Origin: Leptospira hartskeerlii
GTDB taxonomy: Bacteria > Spirochaetota > Leptospiria > Leptospirales > Leptospiraceae
Assembly (NCBI RefSeq): GCF_002811475.1
Contig: NZ_NPDL01000011.1
Location: 70,314 to 134,313, forward strand
Direction of reading: 5' to 3'
DNA length: 64,000 bases
The translations under genes and the position numbers were made by a program. How positions within the stretch are numbered: the stretch's first letter is position 1; each line of letters starts with the position of its first letter. This document shows, one piece after another, positions 9,133-18,571 of the stretch. A model generated the notes under the pieces. That model was not told the DNA's origin. It saw nothing but the letters and a program-made list of their open reading frames with translations, and did no database searches.

Positions 9133-10971
9133 TTATTTAGAATGGTAGTACAAGTCTCTTTTATAAGGAGGAAGAGCCGTCTTATTCTTCTTAGAATTTT
9201 CCAATGCCTTGTCTTTTTCTGCGTCTATCCACCATAAAGACTTGGCTGCACCTTCTCCAGAATATCTGGAAAGAGGATTTTCTGGTGTTCCGAATCTATT
9301 CCAATAAAGAACTCTCGTGGATTTAATCCCCCAAAGAAGAACGTAGGGAACCTCTTTAGTTAAGATCTTATCTATCTTCTTTAAGATTTCTGTTCTTTTT
9401 TTAATATCGAATTCCGTTTTTTGCTGCTCGATAAGTTTGTCTACTTCCGGATTTTTGAAACCGTTATAATTGTTCTGTCCGTTTTCGTTCGCGTATTTAG
9501 AATCCCAATGATGTTCCGGATCCGGAAAGGAACTTCCTGCTCCCCAAGCGGCCCAGGTAACATCAAAATCATACTTGTCCATTCTTTCGGACCAGTTAGC
9601 AAGATCTGTGCTCTCTATAGTAACTTGGATGCCAAGTTCCTTTACTCTTTCCATGAATAGAGTAAAATATTTTTCAACACTTCTATCTCTTTCCAGGATA
9701 TGGATCACAAATTGTTGTCCGTCTTTTTCCAAGAAACCTTTTGCATTGGGTTTCCATCCAGCTTCCGCAAAAAGTTTTTTAGCTGCTTCCGGATCATAAT
9801 CTATCGCAGGATTTGGTAATTGTCCTTCTTCCCATACGGAACCGTAATAGGAATCTGTGAGTTGGTATTCTCCGAAAGCGAGTTTGTCTACCATGAGTTT
9901 TCTGTTCACCAAATGAGCGATCGCCTTTCTGATCCGAACATCGTCGAAGGGTTTTCTTCTCATATTGAATGCCCAACCCTGAAAACCCGATTTTTTATCA
10001 TTATAGATCTTTTGTTTTACGATATAATTCTTATCAAAAGGCTCTCCGGTCGTATCTTGAACCCAAGTCGCGGCTTTATACACCGGATATAGATCTATAT
10101 CACCTTTTTTGAATGCTTGGAATGCTACTGCGTCGTCGTTGAATACCTTAAATATAAGAGTATCAAAATTGTCCGCTCCCTTATAAAAAGGATAAGCTCT
10201 CATCCAATAATCGTTCCTACGTTTCATTTTCACGTAGATCCCTTTTTTGGCCGACTGTAATTCGTAGGGTCCGGAAGTCACAGGAAACTCGAAATTTTCC
10301 TTATTAAAATCTTTTCCGGCATAATAATGTTCCGGAATAATAAAGAAGTCGTAAGCTATAAATTCAAAGTTCTTCCAATGGATCTCTTTTTGAGTAAATT
10401 CCACTTCGTATTCATTGACTAACTTAGGAGTTTCGAAACGAGAAAGGTCAATCCGATGAAGCGCAGTATTATTCTTCTTATTCATGATCGTTTCGTAAGT
10501 GAATAATACATCTTTAGCAGTGATAGGCTTACCATCGCTCCATCTGGCATTTTTATCCAGATTGAATGTAAAAGTTTTTTTATCGGAAGAGATCTTCCAA
10601 GAAGAAGCAAGTTTAGGAAGAGGCTCCATCGTAATTGGATGTCTTTCCAAAAGTGGTTCGAACATTTGACCGAAAATCTCGGCAGTGGTAGAGAAATTTT
10701 CCAAATACCAGTTCAAAGACTTAGGATACTGATGACTATAGATCCTAAAAATCCCTCCCCTTTTTGCGTTAGGAGAAACAGAAGGATTCGGCTTTCTCAA
10801 TGCTTCCGGGATACTATTCGGATCCCCTTCCCAAGGAAGATCTTCAGTCGCTACTGAGATCTGGACTTCTTCCTTCTCTTTACAGCCGTTTGAAGAGAAA
10901 GTGATTACGGATAATAAAAGTGTAAAATAGCAAATGTTTAGGAATTTGGAATTTTTTAGAGCAAGGTTCAA
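9133..10971 (-). CDS. Extracellular solute-binding lipoprotein, family 5 (oligopeptide/nickel ABC type)
   Basis: Resembles OppA/DppA-type SBP_bac_5 proteins in size and in motifs such as W-S-D-G-K-P-I-T-A-K-D-V and F-N-M-R-R-K-P-F-D-D-V-R-I-R-K-A. The longest frame begins at TTG 11031, but a TTG at 10971 has AAGAGG six bases upstream and gives a clean lipoprotein signal peptide ending S-S-N-G-C at Cys30, so this start is chosen. The mature protein should sit in the periplasm on a lipid anchor and deliver peptides to an ABC permease. No permease or ATPase gene is adjacent, so its transporter partner must be elsewhere. Confidence 0.88.
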   Translation of the reverse strand: MNLALKNSKFLNICYFTLLLSVITFSSNGCKEKEEVQISVATEDLPWEGDPNSIPEALRKPNPSVSPNAKRGGIFRIYSHQYPKSLNWYLENFSTTAEIFGQMFEPLLERHPITMEPLPKLASSWKISSDKKTFTFNLDKNARWSDGKPITAKDVLFTYETIMNKKNNTALHRIDLSRFETPKLVNEYEVEFTQKEIHWKNFEFIAYDFFIIPEHYYAGKDFNKENFEFPVTSGPYELQSAKKGIYVKMKRRNDYWMRAYPFYKGADNFDTLIFKVFNDDAVAFQAFKKGDIDLYPVYKAATWVQDTTGEPFDKNYIVKQKIYNDKKSGFQGWAFNMRRKPFDDVRIRKAIAHLVNRKLMVDKLAFGEYQLTDSYYGSVWEEGQLPNPAIDYDPEAAKKLFAEAGWKPNAKGFLEKDGQQFVIHILERDRSVEKYFTLFMERVKELGIQVTIESTDLANWSERMDKYDFDVTWAAWGAGSSFPDPEHHWDSKYANENGQNNYNGFKNPEVDKLIEQQKTEFDIKKRTEILKKIDKILTKEVPYVLLWGIKSTRVLYWNRFGTPENPLSRYSGEGAAKSLWWIDAEKDKALENSKKNKTALPPYKRDLYYHSK

Positions 10972-11076
10972 AGCACACCTCTTAGGAATGTTCGTGTTCG
11001 AAAGCTTCCGGGAAAACCCGATTTCAGGCAAACTTAAATGTAAAATTTCCGATGAAAAGATAGAAGGACTAAATCC

Positions 11077-13110
11077 TTATTTAACCCTATGAGCAAAGAC
11101 CACGTCAGGAATACGCTTTAAGTTGCCTAGGATCTCCTTCAATTGGTCCAAATGTTCGACTTCGATCATAAAGCGGGCCATCAAAGTATCCTTTTGCACT
11201 GTAGAAGCCCCCGCTTCCAAAATATTTGTCTGGGTTCCTGAGATACTTTTTACCATCTCCAAGTAAATCCCCTGACGATCCTTTGCTTTCACTTCCACTC
11301 TAACAGGTACAGGTTCCGTTTGACCATAGTCCCAATCCACAGTGATCTGTCGGAGTTGTTCTTCTTCTCTTTGTTTTAATGCAACACTACAATTCTTTTT
11401 GTGAACGGAAACACCTCTTCCTCTAGTTACGAAACCGATGATCTGGTCCCCAGGAAGAGGAGAACAACAACCTGAAAGACGTACCGGAATATCTCGAAGC
11501 CCTGCGACCAAAATTTTTCCACCTGCAACTTGGCCTTGTTGATGAGTCTGCTTCGAAACTTTTTCGGAAGGTTTACGTTTAAGTTCTTCTAATACTTCCG
11601 CATTCAGAGTGAGCTCTGCAGCATTCTCCGCACCGTGTTCCAGATCCTTGCTCGTCTCTTCTCTGAGTTTTCTGAAATAAGCCCGTAACTTTTGTCTGGC
11701 AGAAGGAGTTTTAACAATGCGAAGCCAGATAGGAGAAGGTTTGGATCTTTTGTCTATTACAACTTCTACTTGATCACCACTTCTAAGTTCTGTGCGAAGG
11801 GGGATCATTCTACCGTTGATCTTAGCTCCCTTACAATGCAAGCCCACATCTGTGTGAATTCTGAATGCAAAGTCCAAAACCGTTGCACCTTTAGGAAGTT
11901 GTATAATCTCTCCCTTAGGAGTGAAAACAAATACTTCATCTTCATGAAGATCATATTTTAGTTCTTCTAAAAATTCTTTAGGGTCTAAAGCGGAATCCTG
12001 CCAGGTCTGTAGGACTTCCAACCACTTCACGGTTAGATGTCTTTCGTTGGCATGAGTTTTACCTTCTTTGTAAACCCAGTGAGCAGCGATCCCGAATTCA
12101 GCGATCGCATTCATCTCTGCAGTACGGATCTGAACTTCCAAAGGTTTTCCGTCGGGACCAATCACAGTCGTATGAAGCGATTGGTACATATTTGTTTTAG
12201 GAGTTGCGATGTAATCCTTAAACCTTCCCGGGACAGGAGACCAAAGTGTATGCACAATCCCTAATACACCGTAGCAATCTTTGATCTCGTCGGTCACGAT
12301 ACGGATCGCTCTTAGATCGAAAATTTCGTCGAAGGTTTTTTCCTTCGTTTTCATCTTACGATAGATGGAGAAGAAATGTTTTGCCCTTCCTTCTACATTC
12401 GCGTTGATCTGAATTTCAGCGAGCCTTTGTTTCAGGATCAGCTGAAGTTTTTCGATATAATCTTCTCTTTCAGACTTTTTAGCGCTGATACGCTTTTTAA
12501 TATCTTGGTATTCTTCCGGAAAGATGACCTGGAACGCGAGGTCTTCCAGTTCGGATTTAACTGAATATATACCTAATCTTCCAGCAATTGGAGCGTATAA
12601 AGAAAGAGTTTCGTTTGCGATCCTTCTCTGTTTTTCAGGAGGTTGGAAAGAAAGAGTCCTCATATTGTGAGTCTTATCTGCAAGTTTGATCAGAATGACC
12701 CGAATATCCTGGATGGTTGCGATAATGATCTTTCGGATATTCTCCGCTGCTTCCGTTTCCTTGGATTGGCTTTTGATCTGAGAAATTTTAGTCACACCTT
12801 CCACAAGCTGAGTGATCTCAGTCCCAAAATCACGGACCATATCATCTCTCGTGTATTTTGTGTCTTCTATCACATCATGAAGGATCCCGGCAGAAATTAC
12901 CTTCTCGTCCAAGCCTAACTCGTATAAGATAAAACCTACTTGGAGAGGGTGAACTATATAAGGTTCACCCGAAAGCCGGAATTGTCCTTGGTGAGAATCT
13001 TCCGAAACCTTATAAGCCTTCTCGATCATTTCCAAGGCTTCGGGTCCCATAGTTTCCAGAACCCCTTCGATTAACATTTCTTTGGTGGCAGGAGCCTTAA
13101 CAAATCCCAT
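11077..13110 (-). CDS. rsh: Bifunctional (p)ppGpp synthetase/hydrolase, RelA/SpoT homologue
   Basis: 677 residues with the full Rel/SpoT order. The HD hydrolase domain has H54 and the H78-D79 pair in G-I-L-H-D-V-I-E-D-T. The synthetase domain has F-D-L-R-A-I-R-I-V-T-D and Y-Q-S-L-H-T-T-V. A TGS domain near 400 has D-F-A-F-R-I-H-T-D-V-G. A Cys-containing conserved region (S-G-C-C-S-P-L-P-G-D) and a C-terminal ACT domain follow. Both catalytic halves keep their key motifs, so it should both make and degrade the stringent alarmone. No second synthetase is visible here. It starts 4 bp after the nadC stop. Confidence 0.96.
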   Translation of the reverse strand: MGFVKAPATKEMLIEGVLETMGPEALEMIEKAYKVSEDSHQGQFRLSGEPYIVHPLQVGFILYELGLDEKVISAGILHDVIEDTKYTRDDMVRDFGTEITQLVEGVTKISQIKSQSKETEAAENIRKIIIATIQDIRVILIKLADKTHNMRTLSFQPPEKQRRIANETLSLYAPIAGRLGIYSVKSELEDLAFQVIFPEEYQDIKKRISAKKSEREDYIEKLQLILKQRLAEIQINANVEGRAKHFFSIYRKMKTKEKTFDEIFDLRAIRIVTDEIKDCYGVLGIVHTLWSPVPGRFKDYIATPKTNMYQSLHTTVIGPDGKPLEVQIRTAEMNAIAEFGIAAHWVYKEGKTHANERHLTVKWLEVLQTWQDSALDPKEFLEELKYDLHEDEVFVFTPKGEIIQLPKGATVLDFAFRIHTDVGLHCKGAKINGRMIPLRTELRSGDQVEVVIDKRSKPSPIWLRIVKTPSARQKLRAYFRKLREETSKDLEHGAENAAELTLNAEVLEELKRKPSEKVSKQTHQQGQVAGGKILVAGLRDIPVRLSGCCSPLPGDQIIGFVTRGRGVSVHKKNCSVALKQREEEQLRQITVDWDYGQTEPVPVRVEVKAKDRQGIYLEMVKSISGTQTNILEAGASTVQKDTLMARFMIEVEHLDQLKEILGNLKRIPDVVFAHRVK

Positions 13111-13114
13111 CTTT

Positions 13115-13987
13115 TTAGGTCCTTATATCCAAACCTAGATCCAAAAATCTGGTAGTATGAGTCAGGTATCCCATGCTAACTCCTACACCGGGAAATTCGG
13201 ACAATGCTTCCAGTTTTTCCGGAGTGATCCCTCCGGAACATTCTATCAGGATTTTAGGATTTTTTTCTTTTACCCTTTGGAACGCTTTGCGTGTATCGGG
13301 TATATTAAAATTATCTAACATTAAAACATCTGGTTCCGCTTCGAGCGCGTCTTCCAATTGGTCCAAGGAATCTATTTCTAGTTCCACCATTCTTCCGGGA
13401 AAATTAGATCTGATCTTTCCCACAGGAATTTTTGCAGATCCGAATAATGCCAAATGATTATCCTTGATCATCGCCATTTCAGAAAGATCCAATCTATGGT
13501 TGGAACCTCCCCCGCAATACACTGCGTACTTTGCAAGTTTCCTGTATCCGGGCAGTGTCTTCCTGGTATCCAAGATCATTATACCCTTAGACCCATACTG
13601 ATCCACGACCTTTCTAGTCGAAGTAGAAATACCGGAAAGATATTGTAAGAAGTTTAGAAGGATTCTTTCTACGCGTAACATGGAGAGAAGACTACCTTGT
13701 ATCTCGGCGATCTTGTCTCCTTTGACGAATTTTTCTCCGTCTTTAAAGAAGAATTTAAACTGTAAATCTCCGCCTGAAAGTTTGGAAAGAACTTCCGAAA
13801 CACCGCTACCGCAGAGAATACCTTCTTCTCTTGCGTTTAAGTATGCGATCGCTTTTTGATCCGGAGAGAATAAAGAAACAGACGTTATATCTTGCTCAGG
13901 ACAATCCTCGTCCCATGCCATTTTAGCCAGGGGAAAATAATCCTCCTCGCTCGTCTCTGATATAGGCTTAGTATAAGCCCTCTTCAC
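13115..13987 (-). CDS. nadC: Nicotinate-nucleotide diphosphorylase (quinolinate phosphoribosyltransferase)
   Basis: A 290-residue QPRTase. Visible landmarks include L-N-F-L-Q-Y-L-S-G-I-S-T, the D-T-R-K-T-L-P-G-Y-R motif that binds quinolinate and PRPP, G-G-G-S-N-H-R-L-D-L, and an L-M-L-D-N-F strand. It converts quinolinate and PRPP to nicotinate mononucleotide in NAD synthesis. The frame starts at GTG without an evident ribosome binding site; an internal ATG in K-M-A-W-D-E-D would shorten the N-domain too far, so GTG is kept with reservation. It precedes rsh by 4 bp, suggesting cotranscription. Confidence 0.95.
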   Translation of the reverse strand: MKRAYTKPISETSEEDYFPLAKMAWDEDCPEQDITSVSLFSPDQKAIAYLNAREEGILCGSGVSEVLSKLSGGDLQFKFFFKDGEKFVKGDKIAEIQGSLLSMLRVERILLNFLQYLSGISTSTRKVVDQYGSKGIMILDTRKTLPGYRKLAKYAVYCGGGSNHRLDLSEMAMIKDNHLALFGSAKIPVGKIRSNFPGRMVELEIDSLDQLEDALEAEPDVLMLDNFNIPDTRKAFQRVKEKNPKILIECSGGITPEKLEALSEFPGVGVSMGYLTHTTRFLDLGLDIRT

Positions 13988-14063
13988 TTGGAATTCACCG
14001 CTAAGTAAAACTGTTTCGAATAATAAATGAGGATCAAGCGGAATTCGAAAATTTCCAACTGTA

Positions 14064-14094
14064 GAAAAAAGAAAGGCCCGGAAAAATCCGAGCC
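14064..14094 (-). terminator. Rho-independent terminator after the LysM lipoprotein gene
   Basis: On the minus strand an 8-bp stem with one G-U pair (GGCTCGGA / TCCGGGCC), loop TTTT, is followed by TTTCTTTTTT. It lies about 40 bp after the stop of the LysM gene and separates it from nadC. Confidence 0.9.
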
Positions 14095-14132
14095 AACCAT
14101 TTGTGTTGAGTTGCTAAAATATTAGACTTATA

Positions 14133-15725
14133 TCAACGAGCTTCTTCGTCGCTTTCCTGTTCACCAGAATCGGAAGGTGCTTCACTCTCTGTGGAAGGTG
14201 CCGGAGTTGAAGGCTCTTCTTCTTCCGGTTCTTGCTCAGAAGTAGCAGGAGGAGGAGTTGTAGTCTCTTCCTTCTTCTCTTGCGGAGCATTCGCCTCTAC
14301 TTTATCACTTCCTGTCTGCTTTTTAGGAGCTTTTTTCGGATCGAACTTAGTGGATCCTTTAGCAGGCGGAATTAACAATACTTGTTTAGGATAGATCAAG
14401 TTTGGATTTTTGATCTTACCACGGTTCGCATCATAGATACGTTTCCAAAGTTTAGAAGTGCCGTAATGTTGTTTGTAAGCGGAAATTCTCCAGAGGCAAT
14501 CTGCAGGAACTTTCTTACGAACTACGTATTTTTTCCAACCTTCAGGAAGTTCTCCGGAAGAAGAAGCAGTAGAATCTTCTCCTTTTTTGGTAGAAGAAGT
14601 ATTGTCTCCTGCATCACCTTTGCGACCTGCAACGGAAGATCCAGTGCGTAATCTTTCTGCGATATCATCAGACTGATCTACAACAATGCGAGAAAGTCTG
14701 ATTGCTTCTTCTGATCTACCGATAGAATCTTCGTATTTTTCGGAAGAATATAACTCTTCTGCGGAAACTAACGACTCATCAGCCGCTTTTAAGTTCTCGT
14801 CAGCTCTTTGGTAAGAAGTTTGGAGATCCTTGCTGGATTTCAGTTTGGACTGATCGATTCCAGATAGTTTATCCTTAGCTTTTCCGATGGAATCTTTTGC
14901 TTCTGCCTTCTTCTTGAGTGCGTAAGCTTGGATATTTTTTGCTACGAGTTCTGCTGATTTTTTGCGAATATCATCAACTTCAGAATAACCTTCTTTGATC
15001 TTTCCTTCGTCGATTTTTGCCTTAGCAGCATTCAAACGTTCTCTTGTTTGGGCCACTTCAGGGTCTTGGCCAGAAGCATATCTGTCTGCATCATCCAGAT
15101 TTTTTTCGATATCTGCGAGAGAATCGATCAACTGTTGTTTTTGAGAAAGAGCCAAAGATTTGGCGTCAGTTGCCGCCTTTTTGGACTCCAGATATTTTTT
15201 ATTACTTTGTTCGTACTGATCGAAAGCAGCAAGACGGGTTCTAAGTTTTGCGTCGTCCCCGGATTCCTTAGGATAGGATTCCAAAGTGCGGTCCGCATTG
15301 TCTCTTAGAGTATCCCCTTCTTTCTTAAGCTCTACTGCATTATTATAAGGTTCTGCAGCGAGCTGAGAAGCATAAGCCTCATCCGCTTCGTTGATAGAGG
15401 TGTTCGCTTGTGTCTTGGATTCCTCGGTCAATTGAGGATAAGATCTTTCTAATGCATCATACGCTTTGCTTTTTGCATATTCGGCACTTTTTTTGGTCTC
15501 GCCCAAATCTTCGTTAGAAGCTTTTTCATGAGCGGTCAAAAGACTTTTGCGAGCTTCCTCGAATTCTCCGGAAGCGTATCTTTCTGCGCCTGCATCTTTA
15601 GCGCGAGTGATAGCGGTCTTAGCTTCCGCCAATTCTTTTACAGGTAGTTCTGCACCACAGGCGACTAGGAATCCTAAAACTCCCAGTACCAATGATGGGA
15701 ACGATATAGCTCGAAAAGTTTTCAT
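14133..15725 (-). CDS. LysM-domain lipoprotein with long helical region and acidic tail
   Basis: 530 residues. A lipoprotein signal peptide ends F-L-V-A-C with Cys23. Residues about 25-350 are Ala/Lys/Glu-rich and strongly helical, probably coiled coil. One LysM domain lies near 405-455 (W-R-I-S-A-Y-K-Q-H-Y-G ending K-Q-V-L-L-I-P-P). The last about 70 residues are a low-complexity tail rich in Glu, Pro, Thr and Ser. LysM binds peptidoglycan, so the protein probably links an envelope membrane to the cell wall. A LysM flanked by an acidic tail is unusual. It lies 40 bp downstream of a STAS-domain gene and is closed by a strong terminator. Confidence 0.85.
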   Translation of the reverse strand: MKTFRAISFPSLVLGVLGFLVACGAELPVKELAEAKTAITRAKDAGAERYASGEFEEARKSLLTAHEKASNEDLGETKKSAEYAKSKAYDALERSYPQLTEESKTQANTSINEADEAYASQLAAEPYNNAVELKKEGDTLRDNADRTLESYPKESGDDAKLRTRLAAFDQYEQSNKKYLESKKAATDAKSLALSQKQQLIDSLADIEKNLDDADRYASGQDPEVAQTRERLNAAKAKIDEGKIKEGYSEVDDIRKKSAELVAKNIQAYALKKKAEAKDSIGKAKDKLSGIDQSKLKSSKDLQTSYQRADENLKAADESLVSAEELYSSEKYEDSIGRSEEAIRLSRIVVDQSDDIAERLRTGSSVAGRKGDAGDNTSSTKKGEDSTASSSGELPEGWKKYVVRKKVPADCLWRISAYKQHYGTSKLWKRIYDANRGKIKNPNLIYPKQVLLIPPAKGSTKFDPKKAPKKQTGSDKVEANAPQEKKEETTTPPPATSEQEPEEEEPSTPAPSTESEAPSDSGEQESDEEAR

Positions 15726-15765
15726 TTATTTTGCACCAGCCAGAGGATCGTTAAATATGCCTTAC

Positions 15766-16101
15766 TTATTTGAAGGCAGCGACGGCATCAGCTTCGTTAT
15801 CAAAGATCTCGAAGAATGACGTTAATTTAGTTAATTCAAATACCTTTCTTACGGAACCAGCAACGTTGATAATTTTAAGTCCGCCCTGGTATTTTTTTAA
15901 GTTAGAGAGGCTGGAAATCAAAGCACCGATTCCGGATGAGTCGATATAAGAGACCTTTTCCAGATTGATAATAGTATAGTATTTCTGCTCTTCAATGAGC
16001 TTTGCGATCACATCCTTAATCTCAGGGGCATTGTATAAATCTATCTCCCCATTGATGTCCAGAATTACGATGTTACCGCTTTCCCTTCTGGTGATTTCCA
16101 T
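15766..16101 (-). CDS. STAS-domain anti-sigma factor antagonist (SpoIIAA-like)
   Basis: 111 residues, a single STAS domain of normal length. It keeps the Y-I-D-S-S-G-I-G-A-L motif whose serine (S55 or S56) is the phosphorylation site in SpoIIAA/RsbV-type antagonists. The family switches partner by phosphorylation through a serine kinase and dephosphorylation through PP2C phosphatases. No cognate anti-sigma kinase is adjacent; a PP2C receiver protein lies at 34.1-35.2 kb, but a link is only a guess. An AAGGAG sequence lies upstream at a rather long spacing from the ATG. Confidence 0.92.
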   Translation of the reverse strand: MEITRRESGNIVILDINGEIDLYNAPEIKDVIAKLIEEQKYYTIINLEKVSYIDSSGIGALISSLSNLKKYQGGLKIINVAGSVRKVFELTKLTSFFEIFDNEADAVAAFK

Positions 16102-16170
16102 AAAAAATCAGCAACTCCTTTCTTTATCTGTTTGAACCATCCTACAATAGGGGGGTCATTCTCTATATAG

Positions 16171-17295
16171 TCAACGAGAAATTTCCGGTCTTTCGTACAA
16201 ATTTTTCCATTTAACGAAAAACTCGCTGAAATTTCCAACTTCGATGGAATGTCGAAGTTCTCTCATGAACTTTTTCATAAAATGCAAATTATGGTACGTG
16301 CTCAAGGAAAATGCGCTTAACTCTTTCACGTGATGTAAGTGTCTAATATACCCGATACTGTATCTTTTACACACTTTGCATTCGCATTCCGGGTCCATCG
16401 GCTCATCTACGAGCTTCCATTTTTCATTTCTGAGATTCACTTTTCCTCGAGAAGTGAATACTTGCCCGTTTCTAGCATTTCGGGTGGGAAGAACGCAGTC
16501 AAACATGTCGACTCCGTTTCTTACTCCTTCCAAAATATCCGGAACAGTTCCTACTCCCATCAGATATAATGGTCTAGTCCTGTCGGTGTACGAGGAAATT
16601 CCTTCCATGGTTCGGATAAAATCAGGTCTGGGTTCTCCTACGGAGAGTCCTCCGATCGCAATTCCGGAAAAAGGAAGAGAACGAATCTTCTCCAGGCTCT
16701 CCAATCTCAGATCTAAATTGGTTCCGCCTTGGAAAATTCCGAATAAAAATTGATTACGTTTGTCTTTCTCCCAGTAATTCACAGCTTCTTCCGCCCAACG
16801 ATGGGTCCGATCTAAAGCTTCTTTGATCCTAGAAACAGTTCCGTCTCCGGGAGGACAATCATCCAAAACCATCATGATGTCTGAACCGATCGATCTCTGG
16901 ATATCGATGACTTTCTCGGGAGTGAAAAAATGAGGACTTCCGTCAATATGAGAACGGAACTCCACTCCTTCTTTTTTAAATTTCACAAGAGAATTCAGAC
17001 TGAAAACTTGGAAACCACCGCTGTCTGTGAGCAGAGCTTTTTTATACGAAACAAAGTTTTTAAGCCCGCCAAATTTCTCCAGGACCTCGGTGCCGGGGCG
17101 GAGATAAAGATGATAGGTATTTCCGAGTATCAGTTCATAACCTAACTCATCTATATCGTCAGAGTCCAGGGATTTGACTGCACCTCTTGTGCCCACAGGC
17201 ATAAATACAGGCGTTGGAATTTCGATTCCGTTGAGGGATAAGGTTCCGGTTCGGGCAAAAGAATGTGGATCTTCTACCCTAGATCTATAGATCAT
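16171..17295 (-). CDS. tgt: tRNA-guanine (queuine) transglycosylase
   Basis: Exchanges guanine-34 for preQ1 in GUN-anticodon tRNAs, a step of queuosine synthesis. It carries [10 protein letters not shown], the catalytic-region motif F-G-I-F-Q-G-G and the zinc site C-E-C-K-V-C with a later His. The ATG at 17295 is chosen because it overlaps the TGA of the Fur-family gene (ATGA) and gives 374 residues, the normal Tgt length; a longer frame from TTG 17325 has no ribosome binding site. Translation is probably coupled to the regulator upstream. Confidence 0.96.
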   Translation of the reverse strand: MIYRSRVEDPHSFARTGTLSLNGIEIPTPVFMPVGTRGAVKSLDSDDIDELGYELILGNTYHLYLRPGTEVLEKFGGLKNFVSYKKALLTDSGGFQVFSLNSLVKFKKEGVEFRSHIDGSPHFFTPEKVIDIQRSIGSDIMMVLDDCPPGDGTVSRIKEALDRTHRWAEEAVNYWEKDKRNQFLFGIFQGGTNLDLRLESLEKIRSLPFSGIAIGGLSVGEPRPDFIRTMEGISSYTDRTRPLYLMGVGTVPDILEGVRNGVDMFDCVLPTRNARNGQVFTSRGKVNLRNEKWKLVDEPMDPECECKVCKRYSIGYIRHLHHVKELSAFSLSTYHNLHFMKKFMRELRHSIEVGNFSEFFVKWKNLYERPEISR

Positions 17296-17780
17296 TTTTT
17301 GTTCGGACAATTCGGATCCAAACAAGAGCCGTAGATATTCAGGCTATGACCTGTGATCTTGAACCCGTTGCTTGCGGCTGCTTGCTCTTGCAGCTGTTCG
17401 ATCCTTTCGTCCATGAACTCGACTATTCTTCCACAGTCTATGCAGATGATATGATCGTGATGAGTATGACCTATGATATGTTCGTAATACTTATAATCTT
17501 GGCCGAAATTATGCTCTTGCAATAACTTCGCTTCCACCATGATGGATAGAATTCTATAAATGGTAGCCTTGGAAATTTTATCTCTTTGGTCTTTGAATTC
17601 TTCCAGGAGGCTTTCCGCGGTGAAGTGATTATGCAGGGAGAAAATACGTTCTGCGACTAACATCCTTTGGTTGGTGATCTTTAGTCCCTTCTTCTGTAAG
17701 TAATCGGAAAAAGTTTTCATCTCCATCCGGATGGAATCGTCTACGGTTTTCAGAATTTCAGTTTCTCGGTCTTTGTTCAT
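17292..17780 (-). CDS. Fur/PerR-family metal-dependent transcriptional regulator
   Basis: 162 residues with a Fur-type winged helix (G-L-K-I-T-N-Q-R near the start; K-A-T-I-Y-R-I-L recognition region). The dimerisation domain has [11 protein letters not shown] and a second Cys pair near the C-terminus (C-L-D-P-N-C), together a structural zinc site. Whether it senses iron, peroxide or zinc cannot be decided by eye. The ATG at 17780 has no good Shine-Dalgarno sequence on its own strand; internal ATGs at residues 19 and 21 would give a more usual Fur N-terminus. Overlap with tgt is 4 bases. Confidence 0.9.
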   Translation of the reverse strand: MNKDRETEILKTVDDSIRMEMKTFSDYLQKKGLKITNQRMLVAERIFSLHNHFTAESLLEEFKDQRDKISKATIYRILSIMVEAKLLQEHNFGQDYKYYEHIIGHTHHDHIICIDCGRIVEFMDERIEQLQEQAAASNGFKITGHSLNIYGSCLDPNCPNKK

Positions 17781-17919
17781 TTTTTAGGAGGAATGGAACT
17801 CTCTTGCAGAATTTTCCTTTCGGATCAAGGAATCTGGGCTGTTCACATTCTTTTTCCACAATTTAAGATCCGGTTATGAGATTTATCAAGTGGAATTTCA
17901 TTTTTAGGAAATGAAATAC

Positions 17920-18480
17920 TTACTCTTCCTCACCTTCTATTTTGCCCGCTATAGAATAATACCAGGCTCTTTCTAATTCTTCTGCGATACGGACCGCAAG
18001 AATTTTGAGTAATCTGGTCTGAGCCTGCCCCTCTGTTTCCATAAAACCAACTTGGTCTGAATAGATAATCCTCGCTGGGATCTCAGTTCTTTCTAATGGA
18101 ATTTTTTCTCCACCTGCTTTCTGGAGCTCCACCTTGCAGACTACAAACATCTCTTTGCTAAGTTGCTGGCCACCTTGATCTAATAGTGCACCTACCTGTT
18201 GGTAATGACTGATCTCTCCGTAGATACGATATGCGGCTTGAGACTTCTCCCTAGTCTGGATAAATCTTCCTCGATAATTGATCTCCTGTTTTACCAGATC
18301 CGAAAGAGTGGTATGCATTGCGATCCCGTAGGAATTGTTCCGAAAATTCTGCACATACACTGTGCGTTTAGAATCCGGGATGGGGATCCCGTCTATTTTA
18401 GGAGGATTACCGGGCTCCCGAGTGAGATAGGTGCAAGAACTTAGGCAAAATACCAGAAAAATCGGAACAAGGAGCCTCAT
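17920..18480 (-). CDS. LptE-like lipoprotein (LPS transport/assembly family)
   Basis: A short lipoprotein of about 186 residues. The signal peptide runs from the ATG at 18480 to a lipobox C-L-S-S-C (Cys16), with GGAGG about 11 bases before the ATG; the longest frame starts at GTG 18525 with no ribosome binding site and a spoiled signal. The body has the pattern of LptE: R-T-V-Y-V-Q-N-F-R-N-N-S, then a helix, then a strand with an Ala and a gapped G-x-I-x-x-Y. LptE plugs the LptD barrel in the outer membrane. The family call rests on pattern and size only. It is divergent from the M23 peptidase gene. Confidence 0.65.
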   Translation of the reverse strand: MRLLVPIFLVFCLSSCTYLTREPGNPPKIDGIPIPDSKRTVYVQNFRNNSYGIAMHTTLSDLVKQEINYRGRFIQTREKSQAAYRIYGEISHYQQVGALLDQGGQQLSKEMFVVCKVELQKAGGEKIPLERTEIPARIIYSDQVGFMETEGQAQTRLLKILAVRIAEELERAWYYSIAGKIEGEEE

Positions 18481-18571
18481 AACATCAGGCTTTCCTCCAA
18501 GTATGAGGCTGCAAGAAAATTTCACAGATTTCAGGCTTTACAATTTAGGGGAACCGGATCTGAATTCGCAA

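Noticed and set aside
17771..17865. AGGAGG followed by ATG on the + strand upstream of the Fur-family gene, a possible small ORF of 28 codons
   Set aside because: Only one base separates AGGAGG from the ATG, too short for initiation, and the peptide has no recognisable feature; the purine run is likely chance on the non-coding strand.
17895..17917. AT-rich inverted repeat just after the LptE-like gene as a terminator
   Set aside because: The 9-bp stem is made mainly of A-T pairs and is not followed by a T-run, so it does not meet the usual criteria.
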